The notes under the pieces were generated by a model, which saw only the letters and a list, made by a program, of their open reading frames with translations, made no database searches and had not been told where the DNA came from. DNA of 64,000 bases from Psettodes erumei (taxonomy: Eukaryota > Chordata > Actinopteri > Pleuronectiformes > Psettodidae): NCBI GenBank assembly GCA_016785225.1, contig JAFBJZ010000782.1, positions 1,240,001 to 1,304,000 on the forward strand, written 5' to 3'. Both the position numbers and the translations under genes were made by a program. Shown here piece after piece: positions 37,650 to 50,343 of the stretch; positions within the stretch are counted from its first letter, which is position 1; each line of letters opens with the position of its first letter.

Positions 37650-40490
37650 TGTACTGACAGAAGAAAGATACCATGAAACACCAAAACAAACTGTAGCTAC
37701 TCAGAGCCCAAACTACACAGTGAAAGCTTTCTCTCTCGTATCCATTGGTCCATGGATTCTTAGCCCTTGCTCCACCTTCATTAGCTGTTGCCATTGTGTG
37801 TTGTGCTGGATGTGTGTGTGAAAGCAAACTGGGCTGAGGCACGTGTTGAGCATTGAGTAACATTTCACGGCCCATTTGCTGTGGTCTGCAGAAGATCCTT
37901 TTACTGTACGTACCGTAGAGTGGGAGGAGGCTGTGATGAGCCAACGGTGGGCACTCATCGGTGCGTGAAGGGGGCCTCGGTCCTGCTCTCTCCTTCTCTG
38001 TCTTTCCCCACTTTTCTCACTCACTTTTCCTTTCCGTTAAAATAGCTCTCTGAGCAGCATTGCGCATGCATTCACTTGTGTGTGTCTGTGTGTGTGTGTG
38101 CTGTATCAGAGACCTGTAATCAAGAGTCACTGCACATAAAGGGACCTCTAGTCATTAAGGAATTAGTGGGAGGCTAACGGCTTGTTTAGAGAATCAATTA
38201 GTTTAAAATGTGGACATGTGGACTCATTTTCAGACACAGCTCCACGAGGGGATGTCAAGGTTGTACAATCTGCCTCTGAAGTTAACTGACCTTTTATGAC
38301 TCTAGGACCAGCAGCTTACAGTCCTGAGAGGCCCCTTTAATCCCAGTCAATGGATGCCGCTGTTAAAGGGGCAGTGAAATAGCAGTTATAGCATCTTTAA
38401 CTTCCATAATGTGACACATTTTGGAGTGAAACAGAATATAAGGAAAGGGTATAATTTCAGGAAAGATATGATCAAAGCGTTCATGGATTTGATTTGATCG
38501 CTGGAAGAGGGTTGATCATAGAGTCTCCTTAGAAGTGCAGTCATTCCCCTATTCAATACTATAGGTCAGCTTGTGTTGTGTTATCAACATGTAGAGGAGG
38601 AGGATGAATGAATAAATTTCAGTTTCAGTCCACTTGGATTGCAGCACTTTTGGAAATGGGGAAATATTGTTTTAGCTAGTCAACTCTGACAATTGTGTCA
38701 GTCTGCTACTACAAGTCACAAGCTAACAATATCTAAGGTGGCTCTATATGATGGATGGGGTAATATTGTTTCCTCAAATCACATTTGAAATATGCAGATA
38801 GAATCCAGTGCAGTTCATTTTCATTTTTGAAAGTGGTATTTGTACTGTATTTGGTGTAAACCAAGAAGAAGTTAAATTTAAAATAACAAAAAACTAATGC
38901 TGAGACCTGAAAGTGGATGTTGTGAGGAAATGATAATTTTCCGGTATCAACATTCTTTCATGCAGCCTTCTATTATGTTAATTGCCACAGATGTTAACAC
39001 ACAGCCAGATGTGCACTACTACGCATACACACATAAGTCTAATGCAATGACAGAGAAAGAAGCCGCACACACATACACGCACTTAACCATGCAGCCGGGA
39101 AGACTTCCTCTTGGGACGTGCTGTCTGAAAACAAACTGATGGTGTTTAGCTTCACACCTCTTCAGACATGTCCATGCACACTGCTCCGCTGAAAACCTGA
39201 TTGGTGGGCTCCATGTCATTGATGCCCATCTAGCAACATCTGTGCTTACTGTCCCCCTTACACTGGAGTAGCATACTTTTGAAAGGCAGCACTCGCCCAC
39301 TCAGGGAATTGCAGTCACACACGCCCACACACACAGACTTTCTCTTAGCTCCATCGTCTGTTTTTTTGTTTAAGTTCTATTTGCAAAAAGACTGACTTTT
39401 ATTATTAACAACATTACTACCACTGTTAACACTACTAGTACAACTACTCTATCACTGAAAAAGGTGATGAATTTGGGTAACTCTACAGGCATCATTATTT
39501 GAACAGCAACATGTAATATATTAATTGCTGATCAGATATTCAATTCACAGTAACTATAATGGAACTGTATTATAAAATGCCATTACTTTTATAAATACAA
39601 GTTTTACTTGATTTTCCATTCAGGGATATACAAACAGAAGTGAAGATGAGATAATGATGGCAAAGGGAGAGTGATGCTGTTGTAGGTGGAAAAAGTATGA
39701 AAAAACACCCAGAGTTCTCTGGAAGCTGAGATTTATTCTTCGTGCTGGTTAGTACTTTGTACAGCAACACAGCACTGTGGGATGTGGTTACACTGAAACA
39801 ATTTCAACAGCATAAACACAGAACCTGTACATCAAATATGCATTGCAGTCTGCTTTAAATATAGATGGACCAAAATGAATTATGATAATATATCTTGAGA
39901 CTTCTACAAAGAGGACTTGGGGGATAAGGACTAGACAAAGAAAAGAGTAATTATACAGTTATTTCTAGTAACTCGGTCACTCAAAAAAAATCTCTAATAT
40001 TTTTGGGAATACTGTGCGTTCTCCTCTTCCCACAAAAAATGATAAAATAATTAGCAAGTCCCCAGTTCATGGCTTTACAGGCAAAATAATTTGAACATTA
40101 AGGAAAGAAGAAAAGTCAAGCCTGAGCAACATTTTAGTGGGAGTTTGCTGTACCTCCTCTTCGCTTTGTTATGCTTCTGTGTGCCACAATACAGTGACTT
40201 GAGAGGATCAAAGTGTTTGGCTGGGAATGCGGCAGACTTTTGAACTGTAATGCTCCTAAAGCCCAGGGAGGCATTAGCATCGTCTGCCTGCGGCACTGTT
40301 AGTGCCTCCTTAGCTGCTCATAAAAGCATGAATGCAAAACGACTTCTAAGGGGCACTGGAATAGTGTGAAAATTAATTTGTGGGATTTGGGGTTTTTTTT
40401 TTAGAGAGTAACTCGTGACTCCTCTAACCATTTAGCGCTGTTTTGAGGAATACATGTAGAAACTAAGCATCCACAGATGATTGAATGGAG
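37650..40490. other. Non-coding DNA
   Basis: No supported exon. A TG-rich run lies at 38076-38101. The 37713-38024 minus-strand frame covers a GC-richer, CT-rich part and is not recognisable. Confidence 0.6.
38076..38101. repeat. Interrupted TG microsatellite
   Basis: TG units with one TC interruption. Confidence 0.85.
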
Positions 40491-40492
40491 GA

Positions 40493-40611
40493 AGTCATAA
40501 TGCAAGTCACAAGTAAGTCCCAAATTACTACAGAATCAAGCAAGTCAAAGGGAGTCCCTGCTGTAAGTCATGTCAAGACATTGCTCAGGTCAAGCAAGTC
40601 ACAAGTCAAGT
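40493..40611. repeat. Degenerate CAAGTCA-type minisatellite
   Basis: The word aagtc or caagtca recurs about nine times in 120 bases with irregular spacing, including caagcaagtcacaagtcaag near the right end. Similar AAGTC-rich arrays are common in fish genomes. Here it is decayed. Confidence 0.7.
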
Positions 40612-41748
40612 TTCTGGCGATTTGTCCCCCACTAGCCACATTTTTCTGAATCTCTTTAATGCCATTGTACAATGAAACTGGATGCAGTCCCCTTCAGTGC
40701 CCAGTGACATTCAGTCAAAAAGGGAAACATCAAGTTAGTATTGTAAAAAGAAGCAGAAATATAAAAAAAGTTAAGATAAAATACTGCACATATATGTTAA
40801 ATCGTGTGGTCATTAATCTAATGGTCACAAGTCTTTTTATAACATTTTGTGGCAATCAATAACATGGCAGTGTGTTCATATCCAGATGGCTGCATTGTGG
40901 AGCAAATGGTCAGAGTTTGCCATGTTCTCCTGATTTGGCTGATGTGGCTGTCATGCTGCACTAAGCGTATTGTCTGGTTTTGATTTGCTGGTGTTTCTGT
41001 GTTGCAGACAGTGTTTTTGCTGCTCTATCTCAAGTTTGCTATATTTTTCATTGCAGCATACTGCTGCTAATTATAACCACTATACCTTTAAACTGACTAG
41101 TTCTGCTTAAGCATTCAGCTCTTTCTTACTTTTAGCAGCTTTCTCACTAATTCCACAGTTGTTTACATGCTATTCAGATCTGTAAGCTGTTAGCAATGGC
41201 CTCTCTCTCTCCATCTCCCTCTGCTAGTCTCTCTTGCTTGGAGCATTTTACGTTTAGCTAGTCCTCTGTCTCCTGCAGCCCTCAAGCCTTCTCCGTCCTT
41301 GCCATGACACAATAATGCTTAAAAAGAAAATCTAACTTCTCAAGATTTAAAAGATGACTCTGGACAGACTGGCTTTATGTGTTTGGGCAGGTTGTGTGAA
41401 AGCTTTGGGGGCTAAGGTCACCCTTCAGTTTTTTCAGGTGTGCAGACACAAACATCCAGGGAGAGGCAGGATGCCAGTCATTGTCAATTGAAGCACATCT
41501 TGGTAGTGGTAGCAGAGTCCAAAGAAGCAAAAATTAATCCAGTAACACAGTGTAAGGTGAGTGTGTTGTTGTTTCTTAATGCAAATGTATTCTGACAGGA
41601 TCTGCAGTATATGATATAACACCAAAGAAGCCACCTGCACCAACTAAGACATGATGAACAGAAACGAGAATGGCTTTGTGTGAGACATTGTTTTTCTGTG
41701 GACATTCCCAACATTACAGTAGAGTTATTTTGGCCATTGTGCACCACT

Positions 41749-41870
41749 CATATTGTGTTCAACGCTTAGTTTGACCCTTGTTTGTTTGTGGCCTTCCAGT
41801 TTGCCCTCTCATATTGTGTTCAAAGCTCAGTTTGACCCTTGTTTGTTTGTGGCCTTCCAGTTTGCCCTGA
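41749..41870. repeat. Tandem duplication, two copies of a 61-bp unit
   Basis: 41749-41809 and 41810-41870 are nearly identical, with only two internal mismatches (aacgcttag versus aaagctcag) plus one at the last base. The high identity indicates a recent local duplication and possible length polymorphism. Confidence 0.95.
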
Positions 41871-43992
41871 ATGTGATGACATCTGCCCCTCACCTAACCT
41901 TAATGTTTGCAGTGATGGACCAAAAGCTTTCATGCAGCCTGCACCCATCTTGAACACAGATTTGGACATGTCTTCTTCTCACAAGGACGATAATTACTGG
42001 TGCCTTCTATTTTAAACTGAAATACATAATTCATAACCTTCTCGTTGTATTGCCTTTCAAGTGTCCTGGCGCTTTGCTGCTACCTGTCGCATAATGACTT
42101 GACCCTAACATTATATTACACTTTTAATTGTACTCTGTGCTCCACGATGGGCACAGCTCCTGCCACTGATCAAGTGTGGAGAGCTGCAATCGGGGACCTT
42201 GACCAGCCCCTGTGCAGCACAGATATAGGGGTGCTTGACTGCTGTTAGGTATTAAAAACAAAACAAAACACCCCCAACCCACCCCGATGGATTGCAAAGC
42301 AAGGGTTCCTTACAAACCTAGACAACCAGTGGGGAATGAACCAATTTGTCAAGCACCAGTAAATGCTACATTACATCTGCTCATTTTGATATAACGTCAT
42401 TGGGCTCGCATTCAGCTGGATATGTAAATTATGTACTCGGTGTTCAACAAGCCCTGAAAGCTACAGATTTAGTGAGTGTGTATCCTCATGTATGCAGAGA
42501 GAGAGAGTGCCTTCAGACTAGACCTGGAAACCACCAGAAGGATCCTGCTTTAGGATCTGAGGTTGTACTGATAAGGGACTGATTATGAGCATAAAAATAC
42601 AAATACTGTAAAGATGCTGAAATCAGGATGATATGGTGGGAATTTGCAGCTCTGATGAGAAGATTACCTGTTAATACAGTGTCATGTGTGTCAAAACTGC
42701 CATTTTCTCTCCTCAGAAGTCACAGCCTCCATGTTTTTTTTTCCTGTTAAATCTAAAAAAAAAGTTACCAGTAATAATACAATTACTAATGACAGTTTCC
42801 ACATGTGAAATTTTCCCATATGATGCTTTCATCTTGTAAAAAAAGACAAGGAACTTCTCCATGATATTTGGACACACATAAGCCCTCATCTTAACATCAT
42901 AAATTCCCACCCAAACCACGTATTTTGTGAACATTTGGAAAGTAAATTCAAGTGTCTTATTTTTTTGTTAGTCTGACCAGATGTTATCCATTTACATATT
43001 TGGCTGTCTCCACTGTCAACAGACTATTCAGTGCGAGGAATTAATAATTTCCTAATGCTGAGAGGCACAAAGAGAGGCTGATAGCATGCCTAATGAGCTA
43101 GTGGTACCTTGCACCTTGTAACTACACGGATGGCTGGTGAATATCAATAACACCTTTTGTTCCGGGAGCATTTTGGCTGCATGAACTTGTTCACCAATCC
43201 AAGTCAGGCCAAGTGATAGGTATGCATCTTTCAACATCAAATATTTCTCTTTTTACTTTTGTGCCCCTTCTGCCTCCTTATTCTATCAAGTTCCTTTGCA
43301 TACTGGCATCCATGCACAAATATGTACACACAAAGACTCACATGCCTGATCCGCACGATGGCCAGATTAATACCCTGATAATTTCATAGAATCCGCTGAA
43401 ATGGTTAGGAGCTAATATTGGTTAATTAATTCCTTGGACCTGGGTAAGGAGCAGTAGGTGAAGCCGAGGTGGACGTGGGTGTGTGACGGGCAATGAGGTG
43501 GTGATAGTGGGGCGGCTACAGCAGCAAGAGCAGGGTTGGTGAAGGGTTTAGTATCTAAATGAGGGGAGTAATTCACTGAGTGCCTATAATGTAATGAGTC
43601 AGTCTCACTTAATGGAGCCCATTTGAGGAGGAAGGAGGTATGGAAAGAATGAGGGTGGTGGTTCTTGGGGTGCGTAGATGTAGCTGAGGGAAAGGCTGGG
43701 CAGGTGGACTGAGAGGTGATTTTGTGAAGATCTAAGACCTGCCACTGGATGAACATCCTCTGCACAGCTTTTTTATTTCTGCAATTGTTGAACTGTAATG
43801 CTGCACTGCATCATGGGAGAGTGTTAACTGTAAAGCTCGAGGTTACAAATAACACAATTTTTTATCTAAAACAGAACTGGTGTTAATGCCTTCAGAGTGG
43901 CTTTATCTTAGCTCCCATGGTTCAGGGTAATTCCTGCCAAGCTGCGTTAGTGCAGACTATTTCCATTTGACTTTGAAATCTGTGCTTGCCCG

Positions 43993-43995
43993 CAC

Positions 43996-44029
<34 letters not shown>
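43993..44029. repeat. (CA)n microsatellite, 14 pure units plus interrupted flank
   Basis: CACACACG then fourteen CA units at 44001-44028. Confidence 0.95.
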
Positions 44030-44031
<2 letters not shown>

Positions 44032-44400
44032 CCCCCCTTCTAAGCCAGCATATCTGAATTTCAGTGACACAGTCAGCCTTCTTTTAAAGAAATACTTTAA
44101 TTATTTTATGCTCCCTCATATGTAACTTCTCTCTGAATTGCTTCATATGATAAGTTTAATAAATGTACGAGGAAGACTTTAACCAATGGCTCTCTTATTT
44201 TTAAACCCACTTCATTGACTTGTTTTCTGCTTTTCTCTTGAACATAGTAATTTATAGTTTATTTGGGATCACTATAAGATTATTATTTATTTTCTTGTTT
44301 GCAAATGCTTCCTTTCCCTTCTACTTTAAGGATCAGTGCACCAAATTGAAAAGAACATTCAACCAAAATTTATCCGAGTAACAAGACCTTTTTTTGGTAA

Positions 44401-44438
44401 GACATGTTGCCATTTGGTAGAACATGTTGCCATTTCTA
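44401..44438. repeat. Two 19-bp tandem copies of an ACATGTTGCCATTT unit
   Basis: gacatgttgccatttggta is followed directly by gaacatgttgccatttcta. Confidence 0.85.
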
Positions 44439-46117
44439 TTGTTATTTTTCTGTGCCTTGGAAAAACCCAAATACAATTTAATTCATCATCACAGCATGAG
44501 AGTGGTGGCACAAATCTTGGAGAATGTTATCTCAAAAATCTTGGCAATGGAATCCAAAACATTCTGTATGGTTAAATACCAACGGGGGAAGTAAACAAGC
44601 ATGCATTTTCATTGCTCCGAAGTTCTGGTTACCATCACTGCTTAATGTTGAAATAAAGTGCCAGTGGTGTGTATGAAAGACGGTGCTGTTGCGACACTTG
44701 GACTGCTTCCAATGCCTCCTCAAGAGTCAGGGGTTGTATTATTCATATCTTCCGTGCTGGTGTCATATCTGCAGCTCCTGCTGTTGTTGTGTGCTTCTTG
44801 TCGCCCGTGTGTACAGATCTGATGATCTGTCGCTCTGCCAGGCTGCAGTGTTTAATCCAGGTCAGCTGCCATCTTACCCTGCTGTTTTCATGGCCTGTTA
44901 GAAATCTCTTAATTGGCCTGTTTCTCTAAGGCGAATAAAAGCAGGATTTTAAAGTTTAGGGATAGACAAAGTGTCACGAGAGTCTCATCTGTTTGTTTGG
45001 CACCATGTTAAGGTTTAGGGAGGGAAGCACAAGACCAGACAAATAGCCAGATGTGACAAGTCCTCCTGGCTGTGACACAAGTGACATTCAATGAACAGAG
45101 CAGAGACCTATCTGCTCCAGTTCCTGTACCACAGGTTGAGCACAAAAGAATTTGTGATTTTGTCATCTGCAGTGAGCTTTAGAGTACAAGTCATGGGCAG
45201 GAAGGATACCCTGTCTTCTAAATGAAATGCTGTTCTGTTGCAGATGCTTCGGAGCCCACATTTTGGAGGGTCTTCCCTGCAAATGGGTTTTGGGGAGTTG
45301 GAGGCTCAGGTGGTCACCATGTTAGGATGATTACAGAGGGCCAACAGTGAGCTGCCAAACTAACTGTGCTGTCGGCTTGGAGTCACACAGGCACAATGAA
45401 ATGTAGTGTAACAAATTAACTGTGCTGGAAAAATGAAACATCATTTGAAAGTACACAATATTTGTTTGAAAGAAAACAGCTGTGGCCTTTGTTGCTGCAG
45501 TATATCTAAGGCTTGTTAGTTGTGCTTTTAAAAATATCTAGTAATTTATATGTTTATTTATGTTTAAATTCATTTATGTTTATCATACAAAAAGTTGGTT
45601 AATCTCCCACCCACCCCCCAACCAAAAAAAAAAGAATAAGAAAAAAAAAACAAATGCAACTGGATCTTTACTCACACTACACTACACAATAAATGAAATC
45701 TCTCTCACCTCTAATCATTTTGGGGTGAAACACAATGAAACTCAGCTGGGGTCATTACACCAAAAAGCATGGCTCCGTAACATAAGTTTCAAAAGAGTCA
45801 AGTGTTTTTTCCCCTATTGTGATTGGTTTGAACATATATTTACATGTTAAAGTTATATGTCAGATTTCATGTAGAAATAAAAAAACATGGATAAGAAATA
45901 CAACAAAAACACGTAACACAAACATTAAAAGTTCTGCAGCTAAACTAATAACTCTTAATCATTTCATTCATTGAGGTTTGCTTACTGCAAGAGGACATTG
46001 TTTTCTGTATATTATTGATCCTGAAAAATAACTTGTGTGTGTGTATCCTTTTAAACATCTACAGCAAAATCTGATTTTGAAATATTGGAAGAACAATGTT
46101 GGCTGAGCACAAGTAAG

Positions 46118-46281
46118 CTAATGCTTCTATCTCTGTGTCCCCTTGTTTCCTCTTTTCCATCCTGTATTTCCTTCACTCCTATGCAATCTTGTTCCTCCCT
46201 CTGCCTCATCCTCTCTATCACACTCTTTCTCTCTATTTTCATCTCTGTCTTTTCTGTCCGTCTAAACAGGTCCCCCACCAG
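46118..46281 (+). promoter_or_regulatory. Splice acceptor region with long AG-free pyrimidine tract and tandem acceptors
   Basis: Between the AG at 46116-46117 and the acceptor AG at 46268-46269 there is no AG dinucleotide for 150 bases, and most of the stretch is C/T-rich. Two acceptors lie in the same frame: aaacag ending at 46269 and caccag ending at 46281. Using the second would remove four residues (VPHQ). Long AG exclusion zones generally mark distant branch points and regulated splicing; that reading is inference here. Confidence 0.65.
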
Positions 46282-46584
46282 ATGGGTGCGCTGACCTTCT
46301 ACCGCTATGAACAACCTATCGTAGACTACTGCCAGGCCCACCAACCCCTGCGGCTCAACATGGGCTACGAGGGACCACCACAGGGCCTGGAGGACCTGGG
46401 GCCGTGTGATAGGGGCACTATACAGACAGTGGCTCTGCCCGCCGTGCCCTCTGCTGCCAGCATAGGTGCCCCTATGCCAGGGCCTCGCTCTCCTCCACCA
46501 CCCCTCAGACCACCAACTGAAGGATCAAACAGCGGCCCTTTTCCTCCTGCCGAGCGCACCGGCACACTCAAATTTGGGCGCTAG
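46270..46584 (+). CDS. 3'-terminal coding exon, proline-rich C-terminus of an unrecognised protein
   Basis: This is the only stretch I regard as clearly protein coding. It opens right after a strong splice acceptor (tctaaacag, 46261-46269) and runs 104 codons in phase 0 to a TAG at 46582-46584. Local GC rises well above the flanks, and codons favour C or G at third positions (CTG, ACC, TTC, TAC, CGC, GAC, CAG, GCC), unlike any other open frame here. The protein starts VPHQMGALTFYRYEQP and has a tyrosine-rich first third (YRY, DYCQ, GYEG). A low-complexity Pro/Ala/Gly part follows, with RSPPPPLRPP at residues 75-84 that could bind SH3 or WW domains, and the chain ends TGTLKFGR. No signal peptide, membrane segment or catalytic motif is visible, so a cytoplasmic tail is a reasonable inference. 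I do not recognise the family. Upstream exons are not visible within 46 kb, implying a very long last intron. A second in-frame acceptor would start the exon at 46282. Confidence 0.72.
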   Translation, partial: VPHQMGALTFYRYEQPIVDYCQAHQPLRLNMGYEGPPQGLEDLGPCDRGTIQTVALPAVPSAASIGAPMPGPRSPPPPLRPPTEGSNSGPFPPAERTGTLKFGR

Positions 46585-47004
46585 CGAGTCAAGCCTGGTT
46601 GTCAGAATTGGGGCTTGGGCCTCTGATTTACAGTGACTTTGAAATGAAGGGGCAGGCGAGCTGGTTATTCAGTGGGGGCCTTGTTTTCAGAACATGACTT
46701 TGTGAACTAGAGGACAAAATATTCCGATTCTGCCTGGAGGGATTTGCCATCTAAAACACACAGTCTCACCATTACACATTAGAAGTTGAAACATCACTGC
46801 TGATCATTTTGTCATTTCTTTTTCCAGAGCACCTTATTGAAAACATATCACTTCTGACTCATGGGAGGTCATCCAGCATATTAAAAAGTATTAACCTGTT
46901 CCCAAATCTGGCCTTTGCCATATCCCATGTCTACATCATGGAGCTGGAGTTCACAGCATTATGGCAGTCCACAAGCACTGAGTCAGGAGTGAAAGGGAAA
47001 GTGC

Positions 47005-47010
47005 AATAAA
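47005..47010 (+). terminator. Candidate proximal poly(A) signal AATAAA
   Basis: A perfect AATAAA lies 421 bases after the stop codon at 46584. The downstream sequence is only weakly GT-rich, so it may be a minor or unused site. Confidence 0.3.
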
Positions 47011-48534
47011 CAGGAGTTTGCAATCACGAAAAGTGACAGCAGTAACATAAAAGAGATACAGGTCGACATCATACTAGGAGCGGTAGGCATCTTACTGTGA
47101 TTACTATAAAAATTTCTAGTCGGTAGTTGTTAACAAAGGCAAATCAATATGATTATTCCTTCAAGATGAGTCATTTTCTCAAGACAAGTAATGACAGCTT
47201 TTCCATTTCTTTTGTTTTCCTCTCCTTTGTGTCTTTGGGTGTTTCATTTCATGCTGAACTCCATTAATGTGCATGTCAAACCAAAGAATTTTACTTACAT
47301 TTTCTTTTAATGCACAAATGCTACTTTAGCCAAGGGCATTCTTAAAATGCCACTCGCGCTACTAAACTTCCCATTTCACATCCATATTTAAAACCAGATG
47401 ACCCAGTGGTCTCAGCTGGAGCTGAACTTCTTACAGGTTAAAAAAGAGTAATCAAGGCTTACGCACAAGTAACATGGTGAAACTAAAATTTGAAAAAGAT
47501 ATTGATCATAATGATGTATTTTACCCGGTCCTGCAACCATCACTTCAATTGTCATCCATGATCTTGGTGATGCTATGAATATCTACCACAGAAACATTTT
47601 AGGAGATATAATGGCATGTTCCATAAATTCTTTATACACATAGTACATGAACCCTTTTCACGTCAGAATGGCAAGTCTTTGTATATGATCATATCCCAGC
47701 TGAATGATTCACTATGCTTTAAAGAGGTACTGATTTTTGTGGTAAAATAAGTACATTTGAATGCAACATATTGTACATATTCTTAAAAAAGGTCCACTTT
47801 ACTGAAGGTCAAACCACTCTCACTGCCCCAAACAGTCATTTGAAATATTGTTGAGTCAATGTTTGACTTTCATCACACTGGACAGTTTGGAGAGCACCAT
47901 CTTGCGGGGTTGGCAAAGGTCTGGCCATGTGCTCCCGTCTCCCCTCCACCACAGAGAACAACAGTGCCTAGTGGGAGCATGTTGAACCAGCACGTTGACT
48001 TCTCTTTGACCTGTGTATGAACCCATGGACTGTACTGGGAATACTGCCTGACATCTCCTTTTTTCCCCCATAAAGGGTGCCTGCAGTGCTGGACTTTATT
48101 GCACTCGGTAACCCTTTGGCCACCGTGTCGAGCACTGCTACTTATTGACTTATGGAGCTGATGAGGACTTCAGATACAGCTGTGATGGCCTGTCAAATAT
48201 CATCTCCAGCTTAACCCAAGCAGTGCACTGGGGTCATTTTCTACATGTCAGTGGACATATACCCAGGAGTTGTGGAAACTGTGCTTGGTCCTCCCACGGT
48301 GCAACTGATAGATCCACAGATAAAACTGTGAGGGGCCAAACTTCCCCACAAAAGTGGGTGTATCCTCAAGATACAAGAAAAATAAGAAATTTTCCTTCGT
48401 TTGTTGGTTTTGTTTTGTTATTTTGTCTTTTTGGCTTGGAACAAAAGAGACAGTTTTTGAGGTGTTCACAGATGATGTCAAGAAATTCTATAAGACTAAT
48501 CAAAAGGACAAAATCGAATAGACCTTATTTATCG

Positions 48535-48542
48535 TGTAAATA
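48535..48542 (+). promoter_or_regulatory. Pumilio response element TGTAAATA in the putative 3' UTR
   Basis: This is an exact match to the Pumilio consensus UGUAnAUA. It matters only if this region is transcribed as 3' UTR on the plus strand. Confidence 0.3.
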
Positions 48543-49739
48543 GTGAATCTTTAATGATGAAAAAAACATATGAACTTAACTTCTTCTGAAACACAAACTG
48601 CTTGTGACCAGAAGAGGAGCCTTATCCACTTTCCAGATGGAATCTGTCACCAAGATGACTTGGTGAAGAGGTTCCTACTGCAACTCTCCTGTTGTTTCAA
48701 TGATAAATATTTTTCTATCTGCTCCCATCACTATTCTACCATTTCACCATGAAACAGAGTTTATGTCACTGAGGTTATTTCTCCAATCCAGCCACAACTA
48801 CTAAAATGCATGAAGAAGGGAAGATTGGGAGGCCTGTTGTTGTGATGCACTTCAAAACATCAAGTTTCTAAGTTCAGAAATGTCTGCAAGCTCGTCGTGC
48901 AGGGAGGTGGCCATTTAATGTGTTGATCAGTACATCCCAATCCACTCCTTGTTTAAGAATTTCAACTCTCAATGCCATTTTAACGTCTACTCGGGGAGAA
49001 GAAGTGTGCTATTCTTTATACTAAGAGTTTAACTTGTGAAGGATTTTCTTTTTGATGTGCCATTATTTTGTTCAGTGTTTTACCAAAAACCAGCCCTAAA
49101 ACAACAAGCGACCCAAAAGTCTTCATGGTTCCATGACTAAGAAGGGGTCAGTTCCCTTTCGTGTACAGGACATTGCATTACAAGAAGTTGATTCGCTCAA
49201 TGCGGTTGCTTAATAGTGCTGGTGGAGTTTACTTTGTAATAGCAGCTGTGCCGGTGTCTTTATAATGGGAGCTCTCAATTCTATCCATGTATTGTCTTGC
49301 CTTGATCTATATCACCCCTGCTAACTCCTTGGCCTGAATTTCATGTCTGCCTCCTGGTGACTCGGGTGAACCTGTTTAATGATGTTCTATTTTTGTCCGC
49401 ATGCTGATATTTTGGGAAACTACACCCAATTAGGAGGAGCGCTGAACCAGAGACAAATAGTCTAGAAGATCATTTCCTGTCTGGTGTGCCCTAAACCACA
49501 AGCACGTGTCATGGACAACCTCGCTGTTTTTAAAGCAGTGTGTTTGTTGACCCTTTCTGCCCCTGTGTCACCAAAAGTAGGATTTTCTGGCCCAGTAAAG
49601 GCTGCTGAGCTGAGAAATAGGCTTGTTGTGGGCACTCACTCCAGGGACAAGTTTTACCTTTAATAGTCTCCTGCTAAAGCCCAGTACCCCATATGTAGTA
49701 ATTACTTCAGTTTTCAACAGTAATGATGGTTTAATTCCC

Positions 49740-49745
49740 AATAAA
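49740..49745 (+). terminator. Candidate internal poly(A) signal AATAAA
   Basis: A perfect AATAAA is followed within about 40 bases by a moderately T/G-rich stretch (cttcatgtgtaatt). This would give a 3' UTR of about 3.2 kb. Confidence 0.3.
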
Positions 49746-50240
49746 CACAGTGATCAAAGCTACTTTGACCTTCATGTGTAATTATAAAAGGCTAACAGAA
49801 TTGGTGTATGTTCTCAATTAAAATCAACTCCAAATTAGAAATTGATATATCATGACAACCTCCCTGATAAAATTGGATATGTTCAGTGGAATGTTCAAAT
49901 CCTGCTGCCAGTATTTATTTATTCTTTTGTCCTTTTCTTTTGCCATCAGAGAGCTGGAAGCACAGGCAGTGCATGCTAATGATGCATGTTTGAGCTGAAC
50001 TCCAGGACTGCCTGCACTAGCCCCGCAATGCCGACAGGCTTTATTTTCTCTTCTGCTTTGTTTGATTTTATACACCCCAAACCCCCCAACCCCTTCACTC
50101 TCCAAGTTTGGGCTCAGGTCTGCACAAGGGGAATTTTTTTTCCCCTCTTCCTCTTCTTCTGTTTTTCCCTCTTTTCTTATTTGCTTCGGGTGGGTTGAAT
50201 AAAGGTCTCAAGAATTGCAGTGAAAACTTTCATATTTCAG

Positions 50241-50343
50241 CGTTTATGCTCAGAGGAAAAGCTGCATGCAAATCTTGAAGGGGGGAGGGAATACAGAGGA
50301 GACGAGATGCCGAACAATAGGGAGGATATAGAGGGAGAAATGG
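50241..50343 (+). other. Exon-like island inside putative 3' UTR (unconfirmed)
   Basis: atatttcag ends at 50240 and a strong donor ATGG|GTAAGT begins at 50344. The 103 bases between are open in one frame (RLCSEEKLHANLEGGREYRG...) and acidic/basic mixed. A weaker acceptor at 50220 would extend it. If real, it conflicts with a continuous 3' UTR here. It may be a cryptic exon. Confidence 0.18.

Larger units (their letters stand above)
40620..46080. other. Non-coding DNA upstream of the terminal exon, probably last-intron sequence
   Basis: No exon can be supported. The region contains two small tandem duplications (41749-41870 and 44401-44438), a CA microsatellite and GT-rich words. Intron status depends on the exon at 46270 belonging to a gene extending to the left. 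Confidence 0.5.

Noticed and set aside
48145..48543. 132-codon frame downstream of the terminal exon
   Set aside because: It lies in the putative 3' UTR, with ordinary composition and no recognisable protein.
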